DNA of 64,000 nt from Paracholeplasma morum (lineage in GTDB: Bacteria; Bacillota_I; Bacilli_A; Acholeplasmatales; UBA5453): contig NZ_JAFBBG010000005.1 in assembly GCF_016907055.1 (NCBI RefSeq), forward strand, positions 62,001 through 126,000, in the 5' to 3' direction. Every line of letters starts with the position of its first letter. The first letter of the stretch is position 1. Under the pieces are notes generated by a model. The model had not been told where the DNA came from. It saw nothing but the letters and a program-made list of their open reading frames with translations, and searched no databases. The position numbers were made by a program, and so were the translations under genes. Positions 43,832 to 52,499 of this stretch are shown one piece after another.

Positions 43832-45595
43832 TTATTGTTTTAGAGTTTTTTCTAATTCATCAATTAAGAAGTTAAAACGTGTAATTACAGCTTCAAATGT
43901 GGATTTGTCCGTTAAGTCAGCACCAGCAAGCTTCGCGATTTCTACTGGATAGTCTGAACCACCAGCCTTTAACATCTTCTTATAGTTTTCCATTGCGTTT
44001 GGAAGACCTTTCTTGACGTTATCGTATACTTTTAATGAAGCACTGTAAGAAGTTGCGTATTGATAGACATAGAATGGTGTGTGGAATAAGTGAGGGATAT
44101 ATGCCCAAACATATTGTTTGCCTTCCTCTTCACGAATATCGATATCATAATAATGTTTATATAAGTCTACCATGATTTTAGATAAAGAAGCTTCAGTAAT
44201 TGGTACGCCTTGTTCGACTAGTTTATTCGCTTCATATTCATAGGTTGCGAATAAGGTTTGACGGAAGAAGGTTGCCATGATTCCATCAATAGCATTTTCT
44301 AAAATCACAATTTTCTCTTCTTTAGTCTTTGCTTGTTTTAATAAGTGATCACTTAGTAAGTGTTCATTGAATGTAGAGGCGATTTCAGCAACAAATATTG
44401 TGTAATCTGCGACAGCCATTGGTTGTGCGTTGTTGGAGAAGATTGTATGTGCGGAGTGTCCTGCTTCATGGGCTAAAGTAAATACGCTATCGAGTGTATT
44501 GTCATGGTTAAGTAGAATGAATGGATGCCATCCATAAAAACCACTTGAATATGCCCCAGTACGTTTACCTTCTTTAGGTGAAACATCGACATAACCTTCA
44601 TCTAATGCTGCTTTTTCATTTTTAACAAATTCTTCATCAAGACCTTCTAAGGATTCAAAGAATAATTTCTTAGCTTCATTATAATCATAAGTCTTATCAC
44701 TCTTAGCGAGTTGTAAGAAACGATCATACGTATGATATGTATCTAATCCAAGATAGTCTTTACGAAGTTTAATATAACGTTTGATGGTGTCTACATTTTG
44801 ATAAGCAACGTCTTTTAAGTTCATGAATACAGAAACAGGAATGTTATTAGAATCCAGTTTTGATTCTAGTGCCGATTTGTATCCCCTAGCTTTATAGGAT
44901 GCTGCTAAGTTTTGAAGTACTAAATTATAAAGGTTTGCAAATGCATTTTTATTATCTTTATAACGTTTGAATACGGCTTCAAATACAGTTTTTCTATCAC
45001 TTGCATTCTTCAAATTAGGAAGAATTGAGCGATAGTTTGATGTGTTAATCTTTAAGGTTTGACCGTCTGACAAAGTAACTGTTTCATCGGTTCTATCACC
45101 AACTGCTAGCGCATTATACATTGAAGTAGGAATGCTTCTAATTGGTTGATGAAGCGCCATGATGCGTTCGTTATCATCAGACAATACATGTTCTTGTTGG
45201 AAGAATAATTTTTCCATCACGAACTTGTATGGAACTAAACGTGGATCTCTTTCCACGAATTCCATGATTTTTTCTTTCCCAACAGAAATCACTTCTGGTG
45301 AGAAGAAAGAAGTAGCTTGTCCTAGTTTAGCAAGCTTAAGTTGAACAGATTGGTATTTAGACCCTAGTTCGTTGTCTTTTAGATTTAAATCCGCTCCAAG
45401 ATGGGCATAAGCATAAACTTTGTATAATGTTTTGACGATGTCTTCTTCAAGTAATAAATAATCTCTAAAGCCTTCATACGTACCTAGTTTGCCTTTAAAA
45501 TCTTTGAATTTGTCAATTTGAGCTTCAAATATGTCAAGATCTTTCTGCCATTCATCATAATTTGGGTAAAATATTGATAAATCCCATGTTTGCAT
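43832..45595 (-). CDS. pepF: Oligoendopeptidase F (M3 family)
   Basis: A 587-residue cytoplasmic zinc peptidase. The active site LAHEAGHSAHTIFS (HEXXH) is near residue 375 and the third zinc ligand Glu lies in VAEIASTFNEHLL. Start at ATG 45595 (MQTWDLSIFYP) with AAAGGAAT upstream; an ORF start six codons earlier has no ribosome site. PepF digests 7-17-residue peptides and would finish the work begun by the Opp importer in this window. Single reverse-strand gene. Confidence 0.95.
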   Translation of the reverse strand: MQTWDLSIFYPNYDEWQKDLDIFEAQIDKFKDFKGKLGTYEGFRDYLLLEEDIVKTLYKVYAYAHLGADLNLKDNELGSKYQSVQLKLAKLGQATSFFSPEVISVGKEKIMEFVERDPRLVPYKFVMEKLFFQQEHVLSDDNERIMALHQPIRSIPTSMYNALAVGDRTDETVTLSDGQTLKINTSNYRSILPNLKNASDRKTVFEAVFKRYKDNKNAFANLYNLVLQNLAASYKARGYKSALESKLDSNNIPVSVFMNLKDVAYQNVDTIKRYIKLRKDYLGLDTYHTYDRFLQLAKSDKTYDYNEAKKLFFESLEGLDEEFVKNEKAALDEGYVDVSPKEGKRTGAYSSGFYGWHPFILLNHDNTLDSVFTLAHEAGHSAHTIFSNNAQPMAVADYTIFVAEIASTFNEHLLSDHLLKQAKTKEEKIVILENAIDGIMATFFRQTLFATYEYEANKLVEQGVPITEASLSKIMVDLYKHYYDIDIREEEGKQYVWAYIPHLFHTPFYVYQYATSYSASLKVYDNVKKGLPNAMENYKKMLKAGGSDYPVEIAKLAGADLTDKSTFEAVITRFNFLIDELEKTLKQ

Positions 45596-45730
45596 ATTAT
45601 CAATTCCTTTCATAATTAGTATATATTATACAATATATTGTCATTAAATGATAAAAAACTCATTGAAAGATGAAAATAATCCCTTTTAGGGTCTAATATG
45701 TGATAAATTATATGAAACCGCTTTTGAATA

Positions 45731-45759
45731 TTGATATTTTTTCTAAAAACGTTTATAAT
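45731..45759 (+). promoter_or_regulatory. Promoter of spx
   Basis: TTGATA, 17-bp spacer, TATAAT. A weak cre-like TGAAACCGCTTTTG (two mismatches) lies just upstream at about 45713-45726. Confidence 0.8.
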
Positions 45760-45765
45760 TAACTA

Positions 45766-45832
45766 GCAATCAAAATGATTGATCACGAAAGTGCTACAGG
45801 CTAATACCTGTGCCCAAGGAAGGGGAAAGACA
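45766..45832 (+). ncRNA. Compact three-hairpin leader of spx, family unknown
   Basis: In the 67-base leader three small hairpins follow one another: AATCA-AAA-TGATT (45768-45780), CAC-GAAA-GTG with a GNRA tetraloop (45784-45793), and ACAGG-CTAATA-CCTGT (45796-45811). The AAGGAAGGGG ribosome site follows. It resembles a small aptamer or an RNA-stability element but I recognise no known riboswitch. Confidence 0.4.
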
Positions 45833-46294
45833 ATGATTACAATTTTTACTACACCAAGTTGTTCTTCATGTCGAAAAGCGAAAAAGTGGTTAGAAGAACA
45901 TCATTTGCCTTACGAAGAGAAGAATTTATTCTCAAATCGTATCACTGCGAATGACATCTCATTGATGCTTAAGAATGCTGAAAATGGGTTTGAAGATATC
46001 ATTTCAACTCGTTCGAAAGTATTTAAAGATCAAGATTTAGACGTTGAGTCTATGTCAGTTAGTCAACTTAAGGATTTCATCATCGATAATCCAAGTGTCT
46101 TAAAACGACCAATCATTATTGATGATAAGAGAATGCAAGTAGGCTATAATGACGAGGAGATTAGAGTCTTTATTCCAAGACGCTTAAGACAACTCGTTAT
46201 GTGTCAAGATTGTCCTGCTGGTGAGACTTGCGATTACCAACAAGCAATCAAGAAATATTTCGAAGAGATTAAACAAGAACAAAAACATATGTAA
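45833..46294 (+). CDS. spx: Spx/ArsC-family redox regulator
   Basis: A 153-residue Spx, which binds the RNA-polymerase alpha C-terminal domain and reprograms transcription during disulfide stress. ATG 45833 follows AAGGAAGGGG; the longer frame upstream runs through the hairpin leader. The redox switch is the N-terminal CSSC (Cys10 and Cys13) in ITIFTTPSCSSCRKAKKWL, followed by the ArsC-like fold with KRPIIIDDKRMQVGYNDEEI. The extra Cys pair in MCQDCPAGETC near the C-terminus is unusual and could bind metal. Confidence 0.92.
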   Translation: MITIFTTPSCSSCRKAKKWLEEHHLPYEEKNLFSNRITANDISLMLKNAENGFEDIISTRSKVFKDQDLDVESMSVSQLKDFIIDNPSVLKRPIIIDDKRMQVGYNDEEIRVFIPRRLRQLVMCQDCPAGETCDYQQAIKKYFEEIKQEQKHM

Positions 46295-46440
46295 GATCTC
46301 CATCGTGGTATACGGTGGTTACGTGAGTGGAAAAGGTCTAACGATGGCAACTAATGGCGTAATGCATGGCCGCTCATACACTAAATTTAGATTTGGTAAA
46401 ATCACAATAACAGCCTAATTTATAGAAAAGAGGAATCAAA

Positions 46441-46791
46441 ATGGGACTACTCTTGGAAATACTGTTTGTTTTTGCGATAAACGCACTTCCAGTGATATGG
46501 GAAGGTAATCGGAAGACCTATGAAGAATATAAGAAACCAACCATTGTAACATTGGTTTCTTATAATATCTATCAAATGCTTTCGTTGATACTATCATACA
46601 GATTGGACAATATTAAGCTTGTTCTATTACTAATTTGCTTTATATATACTGTTTTTGTGATTCCTAATCTATTCATCTTTATAAAAACGAAGAACAAGTT
46701 ATATAAACGCGTATTATTAAGATATCAGGTGTTGTTATTACTAAACACGCTATTATATCCTATAATTGCCTATCTAACTACACTGTTATAA
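46441..46791 (+). CDS. Small polytopic membrane protein of unknown function
   Basis: A 116-residue protein with three or four hydrophobic segments (about residues 2-20, 35-51, 57-78 and 93-113) and short basic loops. AAGAGGAATC precedes ATG 46441, and a terminator overlaps the stop, both supporting a real gene. No family recognised. The 146 bases between it and spx hold a 7-base inverted repeat (CCATCGT at 46300, ACGATGG at 46341) and a weak TAAAAT but no clear promoter, so it may be co-transcribed with spx. Confidence 0.6.
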   Translation: MGLLLEILFVFAINALPVIWEGNRKTYEEYKKPTIVTLVSYNIYQMLSLILSYRLDNIKLVLLLICFIYTVFVIPNLFIFIKTKNKLYKRVLLRYQVLLLLNTLLYPIIAYLTTLL

Positions 46792-46817
46792 ACTGCTCAT
46801 TATAGCAGTTTTTTTTC
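46791..46817 (+). terminator. Terminator after the small membrane protein
   Basis: AACTGCT-CATTAT-AGCAGTT followed by a T run. Confidence 0.85.
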
Positions 46818-46818
46818 T

Positions 46819-46854
46819 AAAAAAATGAACTAGTTAGGAGAACCTAACTAGTTC
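46819..46854 (-). terminator. Terminator of guaC
   Basis: On the reverse strand, GAACTAGTTAGG-TTCT-CCTAACTAGTTC, a perfect 12-bp stem, then a U tract. Confidence 0.9.
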
Positions 46855-46858
46855 ACAA

Positions 46859-47941
46859 TTAATGTCTTGTATAAATATCGTTGTATTGTCTATGTACTCT
46901 AACGAATGTAGTACATTTGGATAAGTCTTTGAGGGTTTTTGCACCAACATAGGTACAAGTGGATCTAATGCCACCTAATATATCCTTGATTGTATCTTCA
47001 ACGTGTCCTTTAAATGGAATCTTCACGGTTCTACCTTCTGAACTTCTGTAATCTGCAACTTCACCTTTATGTTTGAGCATTGCAGTAGAAGAACTCATGC
47101 CATAGAATTGGACAAATTTAATCTCTTTATAAATCGGTTCAAAAGTTCTCATATCTTTTTGAAGGGTATCATGGAACTCGCTAATGATTTTTCCGCCACC
47201 TTGGATGTGACCAGCAAACATCCCGCCTAACATAACGAAGTCAGCCCCAGCCCCAAATGCTTTTGCGACATCCCCAGGACATGTACAACCGCCATCAGAG
47301 ATGATGTGAGCACCTAACCCGTGAGCTGCATCAGCACATTCGATGATTGCAGATAATTGAGGATACCCAACGCCGGTTTGGATTCTTGTTGTACAAACAC
47401 TACCAGGTCCAATTCCGACTTTAACGATATCGGCACCTCTTAGGATTAATTCTTGAGTCATATCTGCCGTTACAACGTTACCAGCAATGATAACATGATT
47501 TGGATAGTGCGCTCTCACTTTAGAGACATACTCCCCGAAGGCTTCACTATACCCATTTGCAACATCAATACAGATAAAGGTTATACTCGGATTTTGATTC
47601 AAGATACTTGTTAAATTTTTAAAGTCGTGTTCGCTTGTACCTGTCGATACTGCGAATAGGTTTGGATCTAGTTTATCCATTGAACTAGCGATTTCACGCT
47701 CGCTGTAGCTTTTGACCAAACAAGTAAACAATTGTTTTTCCTGAAGGGATAATGCCATTTCTAATGTGCCAACACCATCCATATTTGCTGCCATGATTGG
47801 AACACCAGTCCAAGTCTTTGAAGCATGTTTGAATGTGTAGGTTCTCTCTAGTTGAACTTCCTTTCTACTCGATAGGGTAGAACGTTTAGGTCTAATCAAT
47901 ACATCTTGAAAATCTAATTTCTCATCAAATTCAATACGCAT
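46859..47941 (-). CDS. guaC: GMP reductase
   Basis: A 360-residue TIM-barrel enzyme that converts GMP to IMP with NADPH in purine interconversion. It has the IMPDH/GMPR active-site loop [11 protein letters not shown] with catalytic Cys, the N-terminal [17 protein letters not shown] and [20 protein letters not shown]; no CBS domains are present, separating it from IMP dehydrogenase. AAGGAGG precedes ATG 47941. Single reverse gene with its own terminator; a cre-like sequence with two mismatches lies about 70 bases upstream. Confidence 0.93.
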   Translation of the reverse strand: MRIEFDEKLDFQDVLIRPKRSTLSSRKEVQLERTYTFKHASKTWTGVPIMAANMDGVGTLEMALSLQEKQLFTCLVKSYSEREIASSMDKLDPNLFAVSTGTSEHDFKNLTSILNQNPSITFICIDVANGYSEAFGEYVSKVRAHYPNHVIIAGNVVTADMTQELILRGADIVKVGIGPGSVCTTRIQTGVGYPQLSAIIECADAAHGLGAHIISDGGCTCPGDVAKAFGAGADFVMLGGMFAGHIQGGGKIISEFHDTLQKDMRTFEPIYKEIKFVQFYGMSSSTAMLKHKGEVADYRSSEGRTVKIPFKGHVEDTIKDILGGIRSTCTYVGAKTLKDLSKCTTFVRVHRQYNDIYTRH

Positions 47942-48020
47942 GTGGGCCTCCTTGTAAATCCATGTCTAGTATAATACAAAAAGTCAGATATTGAACCACT
48001 GTTTTTCGTTAAACGCTTAC

Positions 48021-48049
48021 AAAAAAACAGGAGAGGTTTTCTCCTGTTA
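48021..48049 (-). terminator. Terminator overlapping the end of the CYTH gene
   Basis: On the reverse strand, AACAGGAGA-AAACC-TCTCCTGTT followed by a U tract; the stop codon at 48047 is inside the stem. Confidence 0.85.
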
Positions 48050-48604
48050 TGCTTTTATGCCTTTTGTTTTATAAATTCTTTCGCTTTTTCTAATAGAAGG
48101 CTTTTGTGTAATGTTGTAGTGTTTTAAGAATTCTTCAAAAAACTTTTTACCTACATCATAGTTATCGACTTCATATTCGAGTTCGTAATCAGTAATGCCA
48201 TAGTATTCTACTTTATCAAAAAATAGTTCACCATCTTTGTAAGGAATCGACACTCTATAGTTGTCTAGTGTACCTAGTAAAGTAACATTTTGATCTATGT
48301 CAAAAAAGTCCTTTGTGTTAAACCCATTTTTAATCATGTCAGTCGCTTCTTGTTCATCTAGTAAAACGTGTTGTTCAAAAGCACCTTTGTCGCTGTGTGA
48401 CTTTAAAGTGATTTTGTAGAAGTGCTCACCTTTTTTGCGGACTCTTAATACAATCTTGTTTTTTCTAAAATAATACTCTTCGGAATCAAAGTAAAAGTTC
48501 GTTTGTTTAAAGATATTATTCTCTAATTCAAACTCGTTCAATAAATCAAAATATTGCTTTTCATCTAAAGGCGTCTTGAACTCAATTTCAATATTTGTTT
48601 TCAT
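48047..48604 (-). CDS. CYTH-domain protein (triphosphate tunnel metalloenzyme, YjbK type)
   Basis: A 185-residue single CYTH domain. The eponymous EIEFKT motif is at residues 6-11, followed by paired basic strands (VLRVRKKG, YKITLKSH) and acidic strands (YELEYEVDNYD) that build the tunnel for triphosphates and two metals. Members hydrolyse tripolyphosphate or thiamine triphosphate; the substrate here is unknown. ATG 48604 follows GGGTGAT. It is divergent from nadK, as YjbK and NAD kinase genes are neighbours in Bacillus. Confidence 0.88.
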   Translation of the reverse strand: MKTNIEIEFKTPLDEKQYFDLLNEFELENNIFKQTNFYFDSEEYYFRKNKIVLRVRKKGEHFYKITLKSHSDKGAFEQHVLLDEQEATDMIKNGFNTKDFFDIDQNVTLLGTLDNYRVSIPYKDGELFFDKVEYYGITDYELEYEVDNYDVGKKFFEEFLKHYNITQKPSIRKSERIYKTKGIKA

Positions 48605-48687
48605 TTAAGCATCACCCGTTACTATTATCTATTATTTACTCCAAAATATCAAGAACTATGATATATTTATAAATGGGAGTTGATAGT

Positions 48688-49449
48688 TTGAAGTATACAG
48701 TCCTGCATAAAAAAAATCAAGAGAGCATTCTTTTAAAGGATCAGTTGATGGAAAAAATCAACGGGGATTATGATGAGACTAACCCTGATATCGTCTTTAC
48801 CATTGGTGGAGATGGAACGGTTTTAAACGCAGTAGCCAAGTACTCACATCTTCTGGATCATGTTTTATTTGTCTCAATCCACACGGGTAATCTTGGGTTT
48901 TACACAGAATTCTTACCTCAAGAGTTGGATGATATCTTAAATCTGCTCAATACAAATTATCAAATTAATGAATTCTCATTATTAAGTTATAAGGCAGGTG
49001 CCTATGAAGGGCTTGCGATGAACGAGGTGTTTGTTAGTGGTAAGTTTAAAATGTTGGAAGCGAATGTATACATCGACGACAATCTAATTATGACCACAAG
49101 AGGTAATGGCATTTGTATTTCTACACCAACCGGGTCAACAGCTTATAATTATGCACTTGGTGGGGCAATTATCGATCATGACATCAAAGCCGTTCAACTT
49201 ACATTATCTGCACCATTTGAAACTGTAAAACATCGTATGGCTTATCCAATCGTATTATCTGAAAAACATGCATTCATTATTGAGCCAAAGAACTATGATT
49301 GTGAACTGTCTGCCGATAGACTACATTTAGACTTACATAATGTAACGAAAATTCATGTTAGGATTTCGAATAAGACAGCACGTTTTTTAAAAAACGTAGA
49401 AAATCAATTTGCAAAAAGAATTAAAGAAACATTCATCACCAATGATTAA
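48688..49449 (+). CDS. nadK: NAD kinase
   Basis: A 253-residue enzyme that makes NADP from NAD. TTG 48688 is the likely start, spaced from GGGAGTT, which overlaps an earlier in-frame ATG. Motifs: FTIGGDGTVLNAV near residue 40, the catalytic-region NE in GLAMNEVFV, and STPTGSTAYNYALGG near 150. The gene ends 113 bases before gapA, and a possible cre box overlaps its stop codon. Confidence 0.95.
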   Translation: MKYTVLHKKNQESILLKDQLMEKINGDYDETNPDIVFTIGGDGTVLNAVAKYSHLLDHVLFVSIHTGNLGFYTEFLPQELDDILNLLNTNYQINEFSLLSYKAGAYEGLAMNEVFVSGKFKMLEANVYIDDNLIMTTRGNGICISTPTGSTAYNYALGGAIIDHDIKAVQLTLSAPFETVKHRMAYPIVLSEKHAFIIEPKNYDCELSADRLHLDLHNVTKIHVRISNKTARFLKNVENQFAKRIKETFITND

Positions 49450-49521
49450 AACGTTTACATAACTTAAATACAGGGTGAACGAGTTGAAATGCCTTGAAAT
49501 TTAGGGATAAAATGATAAAAT
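49446..49521 (+). promoter_or_regulatory. gapA promoter with a cre-like upstream site
   Basis: TTGAAA (49494-49499), 16-bp spacer, TAAAAT (49516-49521) extended by TGA. TTAAAACGTTTACA (49446-49459) matches cre at 13 of 14 positions and lies about 35 bases upstream of the -35, an activating position. Confidence 0.55.
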
Positions 49522-49562
49522 AACAATGGAAACAAAAACCAAATATAAGGAGGGTTTTTTCA

Positions 49563-50573
49563 ATGGCTATTAAAGTAGCAATCAATGGATTTGGTCGTAT
49601 CGGCCGTTTAGCATTCCGTTTAATGCACCAAAGCGACGCTTTTGAAGTCGTAGCGTTAAATGACTTATCAAATGCAGATGAACTTGCATATCTATTAAAG
49701 TATGATACTGCTCAAGGTAGATTCCCTGGTCAAGTATCAGTTGAAGGTGAATACCTAGTAGTTGACGGTAAGAAAGCAAAAATTCTTGCAGTTAGAGATC
49801 CAAAAGAATTACCTTGGAAAGATTTAGGAATCGACGTAGTTCTTGAATGTACTGGTTTATTCTTAGATGAAGAAAAAGCAAGTGCACACTTAGTTGCAGG
49901 TGCTAAGAAAGTTGTTCTTTCTGCTCCAGCAAGCTCCAAAAACATCAAGACTATCGTTTACAACGTTAACCACAACGTATTAGACGGTTCAGAATCAATC
50001 ATTTCAGGTGCTTCATGTACTACAAACTGCTTAGCACCAATGATCGACGTTCTTGACAAAGAATTCGGCGTTGAATGGGGATTCATGACTACAGTTCATG
50101 CTTACACTAATGACCAATCATTAATGGACCAACCACACAAGAAGGGTTATATGACTCGTCGTGGTAGAGCAGCAGCAGCTTCAATCATTCCTTCAACAAC
50201 TGGTGCCGCTAAAGCTGTAGGTAAAGTATTACCACACTTAAACGGTAAATTAGATGGTACTGCATTACGCGTTCCAACTATCACTGGTTCAATCGTTGAC
50301 TTATCAGTAGAACTTAAAAAACAAGTTTCTGTTGAAGAAATCAATCAAGCATTCAAGAAGGCTTCAAACGAATCTTTAGTTTACACTGAAGATCCTATCG
50401 TGTCTGCAGACATCGTTGGTTCACCATCATCTATCTTTGATGCTAACACAACTCAAATCTTAAATGCAGGCGACAAACAAGTTGTTAAAGTTATGTCATG
50501 GTATGACAATGAAATGACTTACACAGCACAATTAATCAGAACACTTAAATATTTTGCATCATTAATTAAATAA
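49563..50573 (+). CDS. gapA: Glyceraldehyde-3-phosphate dehydrogenase, type I
   Basis: A 336-residue NAD-dependent glycolytic enzyme. [10 protein letters not shown]-type Rossmann start ([14 protein letters not shown]), catalytic [12 protein letters not shown] near residue 150 and the C-terminal [12 protein letters not shown] motif. AAGGAGGG precedes ATG 49563. It is separate from pgk-tpiA, unlike the Bacillus gapA operon, and has its own promoter and terminator. Confidence 0.97.
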   Translation: MAIKVAINGFGRIGRLAFRLMHQSDAFEVVALNDLSNADELAYLLKYDTAQGRFPGQVSVEGEYLVVDGKKAKILAVRDPKELPWKDLGIDVVLECTGLFLDEEKASAHLVAGAKKVVLSAPASSKNIKTIVYNVNHNVLDGSESIISGASCTTNCLAPMIDVLDKEFGVEWGFMTTVHAYTNDQSLMDQPHKKGYMTRRGRAAAASIIPSTTGAAKAVGKVLPHLNGKLDGTALRVPTITGSIVDLSVELKKQVSVEEINQAFKKASNESLVYTEDPIVSADIVGSPSSIFDANTTQILNAGDKQVVKVMSWYDNEMTYTAQLIRTLKYFASLIK

Positions 50574-50588
50574 TTTCTGATCATTTCC

Positions 50589-50621
50589 AAAAGGCACTTT
50601 TATTAAAAGGTGCCTTTTTTT
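50589..50621 (+). terminator. Terminator of gapA
   Basis: AAAAGGCACTTTT pairs with AAAAGGTGCC-TTTT around a short A/T loop, followed by a T tract. Confidence 0.85.
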
Positions 50622-50643
50622 GGTTTTAATAGACCCTATAGAA

Positions 50644-50677
50644 TGATATAATAAAAGTGTGATTGAAAACGCTTTTA
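50644..50677 (+). promoter_or_regulatory. pckA promoter with cre site just downstream
   Basis: Extended -10 TGATATAAT (50644-50652), then TGAAAACGCTTTTA (50664-50677), cre with one mismatch, at about +5 to +18 where CcpA would act as a roadblock. Confidence 0.7.
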
Positions 50678-50703
50678 TTATTAAGAAAAGACGAGGTATA
50701 ATT

Positions 50704-52485
50704 ATGGATTATCGTAAGTTAAATGAGTGGATTACTGAGATGGCGAATCTCTGTAAACCAGACAGAATTCATTTTTGTGATGGCTCACAAGATGAATACA
50801 ACCGTTTACTAGAAGAACAAGTAAGGGCAAATAAAGCGATTCGATTGAACCCTGATAAAAGACCTTCTAGTTATGCATTCTTCTCTGATCCATCGGATGT
50901 TGCAAGAGTGGAGAACCGGACGTTTATTTCATCCGTTTTAGAAGAAAATGCTGGTCCTACCAACAATTGGATTGACCCCAAAATATTAAAACCAAAGATG
51001 GAAAAACTATTTTCTGGCGCTATGAAAGGTAGAACCATGTACGTCATACCATTTGTGATGGGGCCTGTAGGTGCTACAATCGCTCAGTATGGCATTCAAT
51101 TAACTGATTCGCCTTATGTTGTGTGTAACATGCGAATTATGACGCGTATGGGTGAACATATTCTAGATATTATTGAATCTGGAAAAGACTTTGTTCCTTG
51201 TTTACATAGCGTCGGTTATCCGCTAGATGGAAGACCTGATGTACCTTGGCCATCCGCACCAATTGAAGATAAATACATTGCTCACTTTCCTGAAGAAAGA
51301 CTCATTTGGTCATATGGATCCGGTTATGGTGGAAATGCCCTTTTAGGCAAAAAGTGTCTAGCACTAAGAGTTGCCTCCAAAATCGGACGAGAAGAAGGCT
51401 TTATGGCTGAACATATGTTGATACTAAAACTCACCAATCCAGAGGGAAAGTCTAAGTTTATTTTAGGCGCATTTCCAAGTGCTTGTGGGAAGACCAACTT
51501 AGCAATGTTATTGCCTACCATTCCCGGATGGCGTGTGGAGACAGTTGGAGATGATATTGCGTGGATTTTTAAGAAAGATGACGGGAAACTTTATGCAATT
51601 AACCCGGAAAAAGGTTTCTTTGGTGTTGCTAAAGGAACTTCTTATAAAACAAACTATAACGCGATGAAATCCATCGAAAAAAACACTATTTTTACCAATG
51701 TTGCGATTACTGAAGACAACGATGTTTACTGGGAAGGTATGGATGAGACACCAATTAAGGCAATGAACTGGAAAAAACAACCATGGACAATTACGGATAG
51801 AGAGCCTGCTGCTCATCCTAACTCAAGATTCACAGTTTCAATCGAACAAGCACCTAATTTGGCGAAAGAATACGATGACAAGGAAGGCGTCTTAATCTCT
51901 GCAATCCTTGTAGGCGGTAGAAGGGCTTCTACCATCCCGCTTGTAACAGAAGCTTATGATTTTAATCACGGGGTTTTCATGGGTTCAATGATGGGATCGG
52001 AAATCACAGCTGCTCAAATCTCTAATGATATTGGAAAGGTTAGAAGGGACCCTTTTGCGATGCTTCCATTCATTGGGTATCACATCAAAGATTACTTCCA
52101 GCATTGGTTTGACATGAAACAAGGGACTAAGGAAGAAGATTTACCGAAGATTTATTACGTTAACTGGTTTAGAAAAAATGATAAAGGTGAATTTTTATGG
52201 CCAGGATTCGGTGATAACTCACGCATATTAAAATGGATTTTTGAAAGACAAGAAGGTACTAGAAAAGGCATTGAAACCCCAATAGGAATTATGCCTAGAA
52301 AAGAAGATCTTGATTTATCAGGACTAAAGTTAACAGATGAGGCTTTTGATGAATTGTTTAAGGTGGATAAAAACGCTTGGATGGATGAGTTAGACGATCT
52401 TTATCGTTATTATCAATCCTTGGGAGAAGTACCACAAGAACTATATGATGAGTTAATCAAGGTTAAAGAAAGATTGCTTAAATAA
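50704..52485 (+). CDS. pckG: Phosphoenolpyruvate carboxykinase (GTP)
   Basis: A 593-residue enzyme interconverting oxaloacetate and PEP. GTP-type signature FPSACGKTNLAMLLP (P-loop near residue 260) and VGDDIAWI distinguish it from the ATP-type Bacillus PckA. YGGNALLGKKC and the C-terminal nucleotide-binding NWFRKNDKGEFLWPGFGDNSR are intact. Start ATG 50704 behind GAGGT; a longer frame from 50659 runs over the cre site and is rejected. First gene of a run with tdh, kbl, an acetyltransferase and ung. Confidence 0.95.
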   Translation: MDYRKLNEWITEMANLCKPDRIHFCDGSQDEYNRLLEEQVRANKAIRLNPDKRPSSYAFFSDPSDVARVENRTFISSVLEENAGPTNNWIDPKILKPKMEKLFSGAMKGRTMYVIPFVMGPVGATIAQYGIQLTDSPYVVCNMRIMTRMGEHILDIIESGKDFVPCLHSVGYPLDGRPDVPWPSAPIEDKYIAHFPEERLIWSYGSGYGGNALLGKKCLALRVASKIGREEGFMAEHMLILKLTNPEGKSKFILGAFPSACGKTNLAMLLPTIPGWRVETVGDDIAWIFKKDDGKLYAINPEKGFFGVAKGTSYKTNYNAMKSIEKNTIFTNVAITEDNDVYWEGMDETPIKAMNWKKQPWTITDREPAAHPNSRFTVSIEQAPNLAKEYDDKEGVLISAILVGGRRASTIPLVTEAYDFNHGVFMGSMMGSEITAAQISNDIGKVRRDPFAMLPFIGYHIKDYFQHWFDMKQGTKEEDLPKIYYVNWFRKNDKGEFLWPGFGDNSRILKWIFERQEGTRKGIETPIGIMPRKEDLDLSGLKLTDEAFDELFKVDKNAWMDELDDLYRYYQSLGEVPQELYDELIKVKERLLK

Positions 52486-52499
52486 ACAGGAGAACAAAC

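Noticed and set aside
45713-45726. cre-like TGAAACCGCTTTTG upstream of spx
   Set aside because: Two mismatches at the 3' end; noted in the promoter entry but not called.
46221-46418. 65-codon forward ORF overlapping the spx end
   Set aside because: It starts inside spx in another frame with no ribosome site, and the peptide has no recognisable pattern.
48009-48022. cre-like sequence GTTAAACGCTTACA upstream of guaC
   Set aside because: Two mismatches, including the leading TG; too weak to call as a site.
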